A stretch of 5,122 nucleotides of DNA, taken from positions 1 to 5,122 of the forward strand of contig JBCCFC010001016.1 in assembly GCA_039029935.1 (NCBI GenBank), read 5' to 3'. The stretch comes from G039029935 sp039029935. GTDB taxonomy: Bacteria > Chloroflexota > Anaerolineae > Caldilineales > Caldilineaceae. Both the position numbers and the translations under genes were made by a program. Shown in pieces: positions 1 to 4,923 of the stretch (positions are counted from its first letter, which is position 1; each line of letters starts with the position of its first letter). The notes under the pieces are model-generated. The model was not told where the DNA came from. It saw only the letters and a program-made list of their open reading frames with translations, and ran no database searches.

Positions 1-201
1 ATCAGCAGCCTCTTCACCCTCAGCAGCCTCTTCACCCTCAGCAGCCTCTTCACCCTCAGCAGCCTCAACACCCACAGCAGCCTCTTCAACAGCGGCTTCT
101 TCGTCAGCAGCTTCTTCGTCAGCAGCTTCTTCGTCAGCAGCTTCTTCACCCTCAGCAGCCTCTTCGCCCTCAGCAGCTTCTTCACCCTCAGCAGCCTCTT
201 C
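1..201 (-). repeat. In-frame 18-bp/15-bp tandem repeats in lipoprotein linker
   Basis: This tract alternates GAAGAGGCTGCTGAGGGT-type 18-bp units (EEAAEG) with three consecutive 15-bp units (EEAAD) near 97-147. One degenerate stretch around 64-93 contains Val and Gly substitutions. All unit lengths are multiples of three, so copy-number change would lengthen or shorten the linker without breaking the frame. The repeat continues past the window edge. Confidence 0.9.
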
Positions 202-306
202 TACGGCCTCAACATCCGGCTCAGGGGCTGGCTCTGCGGCTGGCTGACAGGCGGCAAGCACCAGTACCAGAACGAGTAGCAAGGAAAAAATAGAAAGTCG
301 TCGCAT
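1..306 (-). CDS. Secreted lipoprotein with Glu/Ala repeat linker, start only (possibly an ABC solute-binding protein)
   Basis: The ATG is at 306-304 on the minus strand and the frame stays open for 102 codons to the window edge, so only the N-terminus is present. Residues 1-20 read as a type II signal peptide: two arginines, a hydrophobic Leu/Val core, then the lipobox LAAC with Cys20 as the predicted lipidated residue. A Pro/Ala/Glu spacer follows. From about residue 36 the protein is almost entirely EEAAEG units (18 bp) and EEAAD units (15 bp), giving a strongly acidic, probably disordered linker. The start is supported by AAAGG seven bases upstream. Membrane lipoproteins with such linkers before a folded domain are common among solute-binding proteins of Chloroflexota-like bacteria, but the folded domain lies outside the window, so transport is only inferred. 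It could equally be another surface lipoprotein. Confidence 0.8.
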   Translation of the reverse strand, partial: MRRLSIFSLLLVLVLVLAACQPAAEPAPEPDVEAVEEAAEGEEAAEGEEAAEGEEAADEEAADEEAADEEAAVEEAAVGVEAAEGEEAAEGEEAAEGEEAAD

Positions 307-311
307 AATTC

Positions 312-319
312 TACCTTTC
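312..319 (-). promoter_or_regulatory. Ribosome binding site of the lipoprotein gene
   Basis: On the minus strand this reads GAAAGGTA. Its AAAGG core lies seven bases before the ATG at 306-304. It supports both that start codon and translation independent of the exporter gene upstream. Confidence 0.65.
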
Positions 320-364
320 GTGTCTGTGGAAATGACTCATTTCCTGTTTGAATAAATTGGATGG

Positions 365-395
365 ATTTTGGATAGCAGTATGTCTAATCCAAAAT
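365..395. promoter_or_regulatory. Inverted repeat, possible operator of the lipoprotein gene
   Basis: ATTTTGGAT at 365-373 and ATCCAAAAT at 387-395 are perfect 9-bp inverted arms around a 13-bp spacer. Arm centres are 22 bp apart, about two helical turns, which suits a dimeric repressor or activator. It lies 59-89 bp upstream of the lipoprotein start codon. No T-run follows on either side, so it does not look like a terminator. The regulator is unknown. Confidence 0.4.
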
Positions 396-596
396 AAATA
401 GCCAGCCTAGTCGGTGATTATTCTGAGTATCCTGACAAAATTTGCGGCGTTTTTACCCAATGAAGCAGTAAATGTTTGTGTTTATTGATTTTGCGGTGCG
501 ACTTGAAGATTTGTAAGGTTACAATTAGAATCAATCATTTTTTATCGCTGGCTACTCTACTCAACGACTAAATTGACTGATTCGTTCCCGAAAATG

Positions 597-628
597 TTAA
601 AAAACACAAAAAAGTAAGTGTATGTGTT
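597..628 (-). terminator. Weak terminator candidate after the exporter gene
   Basis: On the minus strand, just past the exporter stop, AACACA (628-623) and TGTGTT (608-603) can form a 6-bp stem around a 14-base loop, followed by four or more T. The stem is AT-rich and the loop large, so this is a weak candidate. Position and T-tract are the main support. Confidence 0.3.
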
Positions 629-633
629 AAGGT

Positions 634-2238
634 TCACTCAATCAGCCACCATGCACAAAATGCACTGACCACGGCCAAGGCAGCAGCAATCAACATGTTG
701 ATCCGATAGCCTGCGACAAAGGCAAGGTCAATTGCTTGTGTAATATGGTTAACAACCTCTGTCGGCAGCGTACTGGTGACAGAGACGGGTAGCTCGGCTG
801 CGGCCAAGTTGCCCCGTTGTTCATCAATTGCCAGCAGGACAGCATTTGGCAGATCGAGCGGTGCAAGCTGACTATCCAATGAAGCGTTGAAGGTGCTGGT
901 CATGAAGATGCTAAAGAGGGCGATGCCCAGTAGACTGGCAGCGCGTGACGCGGCGTTGTTGATCCCGGAAGCCACACCAGAGCTCTGCGTGGAGACACTA
1001 TTCATAACGGTTGTGGTCAACGGTGCAATAAAGAAGGCCATGCCAAAGCCCATCACGGCGATGGCGGGGAAAAACGTGGTCCAGTAAGAGCCACCTATGC
1101 CAGGTACTGCCAGGAGCGCAAAGCCGATAGCGGTGATACAAGGGCCAAGCATCAAGAGGCGTTTGGCCCCATATTGTGCCACCAAACCGCCCGTCCAACG
1201 GGAGAGTGCGAAGATCATGAGAATCAAGGGGAGCAGAACAGCCCCGGTGGCAGTGGGTGAGTATCCTTGAACCTGAATTAGGTTAAAGGGTAAAAAGTAG
1301 AACAATGCACCGAGCGCGCTGTACAGAAAGATTGTGAGGACATTGGCTCCACTAAACGCACGCGAACGGAACAGGCTAAGGGGCATCATGGGGTTTCGGG
1401 AGGCCGCTTCCTGTGTAGACTCTTGCCACACAAAGAGGCATAACAGCACAATCCCCGCCGCAAATGGTCTCCATGCCCAGGGTGCGGTGAGGGTTTGTTG
1501 CGATGCAACCGTCAAGCCATAGATGATACTGCCAATCCCCGAGGTTGCCAGCAACGCCCCCAGCCAGTCAATCTGCTGTGAGTCATCGGTCTCCTGGTTG
1601 CGGCTTTCAGGCACATGCAGCAGGGTTAAGAGGACAACGACGATAGCAAATGGCGTGGTCATAAAAAACACGGCTCGCCATGAAACGTTTTCCACCAACC
1701 AGCCCCCCAACACTGGACCAACGGCGGCGGTGATCGAGGTAAACGCCGACCATGTGCCAATAGCGCGTCCTCGTTCCGATTCATCAAAGGCGGTACTCAA
1801 AATGGCGAGGCTACAGGGCAGAAGCAATGCCCCACCCATGCCTTTGATGGCTTGTGCGGTGATGAGCTGTGTTGTGTTGGTGGCAAGGCCACAGAAGATG
1901 GACGCGATGGCGAAGCTGACGACACCGATGAGAAACATACGTTTACGCCCTAGCTGATCGCCCAGCGATCCACCGACCAGAATGAGCGACGAGAGAAAGA
2001 GCGCAAATGCCTGGACAACCCACTGCACAGAGACACTGCTCACTCCCCACTCGCCCTGCATGACGGGGAGGGCGATTGTCACCACCGTGTTGTCGATGAA
2101 GACCATGCCCGAGCCAAGAGTGGTTGCGACCTGAATCCAGAGGCGATTCTTTGTTGTTTGGTTGCTTGTTGTTTGGTTGCTTGTTGTTTGGTTGCTTGTT
2201 GTTTGGTTGCTTGTTGTTTGGTTTGTTGAATCATTCAT
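634..2238 (-). CDS. DHA2-type (EmrB/QacA-like) MFS multidrug efflux transporter
   Basis: This 534-residue inner-membrane protein is probably a proton-driven exporter with 14 transmembrane helices. Residues 1-30 are a hydrophilic NQTT repeat, then helix 1 follows. Visible family motifs, in order: DNTVVTIALP at 49-58 (motif D1), GSLGDQLGRKR at 90-100 (motif A, loop 2-3), a motif B region at 129-137 where the usual Arg and Gln are Gln129 and Lys133, and GPVLGGW at 174-180 (motif C, typical of drug/proton antiporters). A long loop at about 450-505 precedes the last helix at about 513-533, as in 14-TM QacA relatives. I prefer the ATG at 2238. The frame stays open upstream to 2364, with ATGs at 2253 and 2364, but those residues overlap the divergent promoter region and lack membrane or family character. 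No good Shine-Dalgarno precedes 2238. The substrate cannot be told. The gene is divergent from the enolase-type gene. Confidence 0.88.
   Translation of the reverse strand: MNDSTNQTTSNQTTSNQTTSNQTTSNQTTKNRLWIQVATTLGSGMVFIDNTVVTIALPVMQGEWGVSSVSVQWVVQAFALFLSSLILVGGSLGDQLGRKRMFLIGVVSFAIASIFCGLATNTTQLITAQAIKGMGGALLLPCSLAILSTAFDESERGRAIGTWSAFTSITAAVGPVLGGWLVENVSWRAVFFMTTPFAIVVVLLTLLHVPESRNQETDDSQQIDWLGALLATSGIGSIIYGLTVASQQTLTAPWAWRPFAAGIVLLCLFVWQESTQEAASRNPMMPLSLFRSRAFSGANVLTIFLYSALGALFYFLPFNLIQVQGYSPTATGAVLLPLILMIFALSRWTGGLVAQYGAKRLLMLGPCITAIGFALLAVPGIGGSYWTTFFPAIAVMGFGMAFFIAPLTTTVMNSVSTQSSGVASGINNAASRAASLLGIALFSIFMTSTFNASLDSQLAPLDLPNAVLLAIDEQRGNLAAAELPVSVTSTLPTEVVNHITQAIDLAFVAGYRINMLIAAALAVVSAFCAWWLIE
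2151..2223 (-). repeat. 15-bp minisatellite encoding SNQTT in the exporter N-terminus
   Basis: A perfect 15-bp period runs for 73 bp (about 4.9 units). On the minus strand each unit reads as codons for Ser-Asn-Gln-Thr-Thr, giving five NQTT blocks at residues 6-29 of the transporter. Units are identical at the DNA level, which indicates recent expansion or ongoing homogenisation. Being in frame, copy change alters only the cytoplasmic tail length before helix 1. Confidence 0.95.
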
Positions 2239-2244
2239 AGACGG

Positions 2245-2259
2245 ATTATACATTGTATA
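2245..2259 (-). promoter_or_regulatory. Exporter promoter -10 overlapping a 13-bp palindrome (possible operator)
   Basis: On the minus strand a perfect TATAAT lies at 2250-2245 and a near match, TACAAT, at 2257-2252. No convincing -35 is seen at 16-18 bp. TATACATTGTATA at 2247-2259 is a perfect 13-bp palindrome centred on 2253 and overlaps both -10 candidates, a position where a repressor would block transcription. If the TATAAT is used, the transcript would begin close to 2238, the chosen ATG, so the mRNA could be leaderless. That would agree with the missing Shine-Dalgarno. Confidence 0.45.
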
Positions 2260-2316
2260 TCGGTAAAGTCCGCATTTGAGTGAGACTTGAAACGAGTTCT
2301 GGCGATTGACAGCGAT

Positions 2317-2345
2317 TTGGGGAAACAATACGTATCGAGTATGAT
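2317..2345 (+). promoter_or_regulatory. Candidate promoter of the enolase-superfamily gene
   Basis: TATGAT at 2340-2345 matches TATAAT at five of six bases, with TTGGGG at 2317-2322 at a 17-bp spacing, giving an untranslated leader of about 37 bases. A perfect TTGACA at 2306-2311 is an alternative -35, but its 17-bp-spaced partner, TACGTA at 2329-2334, is a poor -10. One of the two probably serves the gene; the sequence does not decide. Confidence 0.35.
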
Positions 2346-2371
2346 AACACTCTATTTGCAACACACCACAG

Positions 2372-2377
2372 AAAGGA
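2372..2377 (+). promoter_or_regulatory. Ribosome binding site deciding the enolase-superfamily start
   Basis: AAAGGA lies 11 bases before the ATG at 2389. Neither the in-frame ATG at 2287 nor the one at 2341 has a comparable site, and the encoded extension does not resemble this family's N-terminus. It therefore supports the 2389 start. Confidence 0.6.
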
Positions 2378-2388
2378 ACGCAACAACC

Positions 2389-3564
2389 ATGAAAGTCGAA
2401 ACGGTCGATTTATTTTATTTTTCCATGCCAGAGGTACTCGATATTGGTGATGGCAGTCAAGATGCGCTGTTGGTGCGGGTGACAGCGGGTGGCGATGAAG
2501 GCTGGGGGGAGTGTGAAGCTTCACCGCTTGCGTGTATTGCGGGCTGGGTGACGCCGATGTCGCACAGTGCTTGCAAACCAGTCTGTGATTCGGTAGTGGG
2601 CCAGCCCTTGAACGACACCGCCGATATCTATCGCATTGGCGAACTGGTGCGCGCCCAAAGTCAGGATGTCCTCCAAGCTGACCACCTCTACTCTGGCATT
2701 GACATGGCACTGTGGGACCTGCTTGGGCATCGACTAAGCGAACCGACATGGAAACTGCTTGGCTATGAACGGCCCTATGCGAAGCTACCCTATGCATCCA
2801 TGCTCTTTGGTGATACCCCACAGGAGACAGTCGAAAAGGGGCGACAGGCGCGCGCGGACGGGTATCGTGCGGCCAAGTTTGGCTGGGGACCGATTGGGCT
2901 GGGCAGTGCGCAGACCGATGCCGACCACTTTATGGCTGCACGTGAAGGCTTGGGTGGTGAAGGTATTCTGCTGATTGATATTGGTACAGTTTGGCGAGAT
3001 GACGTGGAGCGGGCGGCGCAAAGTATCCCTGCGCTAGAAGCATGTCGCGCAACGTGGCTAGAGGAACCGTTTGTCTCTGGTGCGCTCAATGCCTATCATG
3101 CATTGTCAGAGCAATGTGACACGGTAAAACTGGCTGGCGGCGAGGGTAGTCATAACTATTACATGGCCCAACACATGATCGATTATGCAGGCATCGGCTA
3201 TGTGCAAATCGATGCTGGGCGTATCGGTGGTCTGAGCGTTGCCAAAGCCGTGGCCGACTATGCCCACGCCCGTGATGTCACCTATGTCAATCACACCTTC
3301 ACCTCCCATCTTGCCCTCAGTGCCTCGCTGCAACCCTATGCCGGGCTGCAAACACATGAACTCTGTGAATATCCAGTTGAACTCAAGTCACTGGCTGTAG
3401 ATGTCACTGAGAATCATCTGGTGCGCGATATAGATGGCTACATTCATGTGCCAGAGCAACCCGGGCTGGGGATGACGGTGAATCGTGCCAAGTTACAGCC
3501 CTATTTGGTCGATGTCGAAATTTGTGTCGATGGCAAGATGCTCTATCAGACGCCGCAACTATAG
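2389..3564 (+). CDS. Enolase-superfamily enzyme, mandelate racemase/muconate lactonizing group (probable sugar-acid dehydratase-like)
   Basis: This 391-residue cytoplasmic protein has the length and layout of the mandelate racemase/muconate lactonizing group: a capping domain at about 1-125 and a TIM barrel from about 130. Expected divalent-metal ligands are Asp197 (LLID), Glu225 (WLEEP) and Glu252 (AGGEG). Lys163 stands at the end of barrel strand 2. Asp275 (VQIDAGRIGGL) with His302 (VNHTF) could form the His-Asp dyad of the mandelate racemase or galactonate dehydratase type; His307 is an alternative. Glu324 or Glu327 fits the late barrel acid. Such enzymes abstract a proton alpha to a carboxylate and often dehydrate sugar acids. 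There is no Lys after Asp275, which argues against a dipeptide epimerase. The usual second Lys of the strand-2 KxK motif is Gly165, and the common DxN after the first ligand reads DIG. The substrate is unknown. The 2389 start rests on the AAAGGA site. Confidence 0.87.
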   Translation: MKVETVDLFYFSMPEVLDIGDGSQDALLVRVTAGGDEGWGECEASPLACIAGWVTPMSHSACKPVCDSVVGQPLNDTADIYRIGELVRAQSQDVLQADHLYSGIDMALWDLLGHRLSEPTWKLLGYERPYAKLPYASMLFGDTPQETVEKGRQARADGYRAAKFGWGPIGLGSAQTDADHFMAAREGLGGEGILLIDIGTVWRDDVERAAQSIPALEACRATWLEEPFVSGALNAYHALSEQCDTVKLAGGEGSHNYYMAQHMIDYAGIGYVQIDAGRIGGLSVAKAVADYAHARDVTYVNHTFTSHLALSASLQPYAGLQTHELCEYPVELKSLAVDVTENHLVRDIDGYIHVPEQPGLGMTVNRAKLQPYLVDVEICVDGKMLYQTPQL

Positions 3565-3606
3565 TCGGTATTCAGTATGTCGGTATTCGGTATTCGGTAT
3601 TCAGTA
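3565..3606 (+). repeat. Heptamer tandem repeat TCGGTAT/TCAGTAT
   Basis: The repeat begins on the base after the stop codon of the enolase-type gene. Six heptamers are readable: TCGGTAT, TCAGTAT, then after one extra G, three TCGGTAT and a final TCAGTAC shared with the next repeat. Heptamers of this kind are a known class of short tandem repeats in some filamentous bacteria. Confidence 0.85.
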
Positions 3607-3610
3607 CTGA
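3601..3610. terminator. Palindrome at the junction of convergent genes, possible bidirectional hairpin
   Basis: TCAGTACTGA is a perfect 10-bp palindrome where the two repeat families meet. Flanking TCGGT (3594-3598) and ACCGA (3614-3618) can extend the pairing with an internal loop. Its place midway between two convergent stop codons suits a bidirectional transcription stop, but no T-run is present, so the role is inferred. Confidence 0.35.
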
Positions 3611-3659
3611 CCCACCGACCCACCGACCTACTGACCCACCGACCTACTGACCCACCGAT
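3607..3659 (-). repeat. Octamer tandem repeat, inverted relative of the neighbouring heptamers
   Basis: On the plus strand the units are CTGACCCA, CCGACCCA, CCGACCTA, CTGACCCA, CCGACCTA and CTGACCCA, plus a partial unit. Read on the minus strand they contain GTCGGTGG and GTCAGTAG, so they share the TCGGT/TCAGT core of the heptamers in the opposite direction. The tract runs up to the stop codon of the minus-strand gene. Confidence 0.85.
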
Positions 3660-4619
3660 TCAACTCGGCCAAACCGGAACCAACCCTGGCATGGTGGCAT
3701 GGGTGACATTCCACCCACCATAGATGCTACGGGCTAAACGTAGTTTGGCGCGCCCGACGGTGCGAACAAACTCATAGGGAGCCATTGCCCCTGCGCCTTT
3801 TATGGGTCTGCCGGGGCTTTGCCAAGAGACAGCCAACTCGAGATAGCCTTCATCACCATCCAGCGAAATTTTCAGCGGTTGCCGTTCGATTTCAATTTGA
3901 AAGATGATTGGGCTGCGCTTGTGAAAATTCGCAAGATGTTCGAGAACTTGCGGCGGTGAGAGCAGTCGTCCACGGTGATCGTAGATACCCTCGTCAGACA
4001 TACAACTGACCAAAAAATCCGGTTCGTTTTGTAAAAACCAGGCCACAAACTCGCCACCCCATTCCTTGATATCTTCTATATCATTGGGGTGGAATTCCTC
4101 ATAGATAAAGTGGCTAAAATACCCTTCGGGCAGCAGATGACTGGTAGTCTCCTCGTCCAGTAACTCTTCGGTCAGGAAATAATAGGCGTCATATAAATCA
4201 ACTTCATAGAGAAAATCAACACACATATTTTGTGATTCATATAAATCTAAGATGCGATTGATTTCGGTCTCTAGGCCATCGGGATAGTCAAATTCCAATG
4301 CAGGCAAAAACGCTGGGTCCCCCAGACATTGACGAATTGTGATAGCCCCCTTACCAGAGACAGCTTCTTCAAACTGTTCCATTCGCCGGTCAAATTCACG
4401 GGTGAATGCGGCCTCTTCGGGTGATGGATAGTAGGTCTCTGCATATTGCTCCATCTGCTCCTTGCGATAGTCATCCATGATGCGCTCAATCCGTTCTTGG
4501 CGCGCGTCATAGCTGTCATTATCGGGGTGGTTATCACCTGTGCCTTTATTCGAGGAGTCATTGTTATCGGGATTATTTTTGTCTGAGTTCAGATTGTCAT
4601 CTGGTAAAAAGTCGATCAT
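3660..4619 (-). CDS. Hypothetical acidic protein with Asn/Asp-rich N-terminus
   Basis: I do not recognise a named family for this 319-residue protein. No signal peptide or membrane segment is visible, so it is probably cytoplasmic. Residues 1-40 are rich in Asn, Asp and Ser and look disordered. Residues 40-90 are charged and probably helical (many Glu, Arg, Gln). Residues 90-185 form a compact-looking acidic part with the phrases GLETEINRILDLYESQN and FIYEEFHPN; the second resembles wording I associate with uncharacterised bacterial proteins, from memory only. Residues 186-319 look like a separate alpha/beta domain, with alternating hydrophobic strands at about 238-267 and 283-308. The ATG at 4619 is the only start near the front, because an in-frame stop lies five codons upstream. 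The only purine-rich site, AGGAAA, sits about 19 bases away, longer than usual. It converges on the enolase-type gene. Confidence 0.75.
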   Translation of the reverse strand: MIDFLPDDNLNSDKNNPDNNDSSNKGTGDNHPDNDSYDARQERIERIMDDYRKEQMEQYAETYYPSPEEAAFTREFDRRMEQFEEAVSGKGAITIRQCLGDPAFLPALEFDYPDGLETEINRILDLYESQNMCVDFLYEVDLYDAYYFLTEELLDEETTSHLLPEGYFSHFIYEEFHPNDIEDIKEWGGEFVAWFLQNEPDFLVSCMSDEGIYDHRGRLLSPPQVLEHLANFHKRSPIIFQIEIERQPLKISLDGDEGYLELAVSWQSPGRPIKGAGAMAPYEFVRTVGRAKLRLARSIYGGWNVTHATMPGLVPVWPS

Positions 4620-4655
4620 AGCAGTGTATTGTTACTGGTTTCCTGTGAATCATTC

Positions 4656-4677
4656 GTTATCTGTCATGGCCGATAAC
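4656..4677. promoter_or_regulatory. Small inverted repeat upstream of the hypothetical gene
   Basis: GTTATC at 4656-4661 and GATAAC at 4672-4677 are perfect 6-bp arms around 10 bp. They lie 37-58 bp upstream of the minus-strand start at 4619, where a regulator could bind. Arms this short can occur by chance. Confidence 0.25.
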
Positions 4678-4691
4678 AGGTTAAAGCGTCC

Positions 4692-4738
4692 CGTTCCTAT
4701 CCGCATCTGATATTAGAGACGTAGGTAGGGATAGAACG
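4692..4738. repeat. Imperfect inverted repeat (hairpin with one bulged base)
   Basis: CGTTCCTATCC at 4692-4702 pairs with GGATAGAACG at 4729-4738, ten pairs with one bulged C, around 26 bases. No T-run follows, so it is not an obvious terminator. It may belong to the same repeat complex as the elements to its right. Confidence 0.45.
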
Positions 4739-4779
4739 TGAGGTTCGATTTTGCTCAAGTTCGATTTGACCACTACAAC

Positions 4780-4828
4780 ATTTCGGGCTGTCGCCCGACG
4801 CTCAGGTAGCCAACCTGAGATACTTTCA
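4780..4828. repeat. 49-bp direct repeat, copy 1, with two hairpins
   Basis: This copy is 46 of 49 bases identical to the one at 4875-4923. It contains hairpin A, CGGGC-TGTC-GCCCG (4784-4797), and hairpin B, CTCAGGT-AGCCA-ACCTGAG (4801-4819). The compact two-hairpin form resembles REP-like dispersed elements, but family membership cannot be tested here. Confidence 0.85.
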
Positions 4829-4874
4829 CGGCTATCTCTGTGATATTGGCATCCTTGCCCTTTGTCTACCACAA

Positions 4875-4923
4875 ATTTCGGGCTGTCGTTCGATGCTCAG
4901 GTAGCCAACCTGAGATACTTTCA
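4875..4923. repeat. 49-bp direct repeat, copy 2, with two hairpins
   Basis: It starts 95 bp after copy 1, leaving a 46-bp unique spacer. The three differences are all C in copy 1 and T in copy 2. Two fall in hairpin A, where the plus-strand RNA would still pair through two G-U wobbles. Hairpin B is unchanged. Its last two bases overlap the start of the long inverted repeat. Confidence 0.85.

Larger units (their letters stand above)
307..633. other. Gene-free spacer between exporter stop and lipoprotein start
   Basis: These 327 AT-rich bases separate two minus-strand genes. I see no credible ORF, tRNA or rRNA. The stretch contains the lipoprotein ribosome binding site, a 9-bp-arm inverted repeat at 365-395 and a weak terminator-like hairpin next to the exporter stop. 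A TTGTCA (438-433, minus) and an AATAAT (422-417, minus) resemble -35 and -10 elements but are only about 10 bp apart, so I do not call them a promoter. A promoter for the lipoprotein gene is expected here. Confidence 0.6.

Noticed and set aside
417..438. TTGTCA and AATAAT pair as a lipoprotein promoter
   Set aside because: The elements are about 10 bp apart, too close for a sigma-70-type promoter.
1523..1957. 144-residue plus-strand frame inside the exporter gene
   Set aside because: It is antisense to conserved transporter motifs and shows no family features or ribosome site.
2239..2364. Extended start of the exporter at 2364 or 2253
   Set aside because: The added residues lie across the divergent promoter region and palindrome and are not transporter-like. 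The ATG at 2253 sits within the -10 region.
2287..2388. Extended start of the enolase-superfamily protein at 2287 or 2341
   Set aside because: The extra residues do not resemble the family's capping domain, overlap promoter-like sequence, and lack a ribosome site as good as AAAGGA before 2389.
2246..2821. 191-residue minus-strand frame opposite the enolase-superfamily gene
   Set aside because: It is antisense to a well-supported gene, is rich in residues typical of shadow frames (Arg, His, Ser, Cys) and has no motifs.
4692..4738. Hairpin as a rho-independent terminator
   Set aside because: The loop is 26 bases, the stem has a bulge, and no T-run follows on either strand.
4780..4923. Palindromic direct repeats with a 46-bp spacer, resembling a minimal CRISPR array
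   Set aside because: There are only two copies, with no third unit at the same 95-bp spacing on either side. The 49-bp unit is long for a CRISPR repeat and no cas gene is present.
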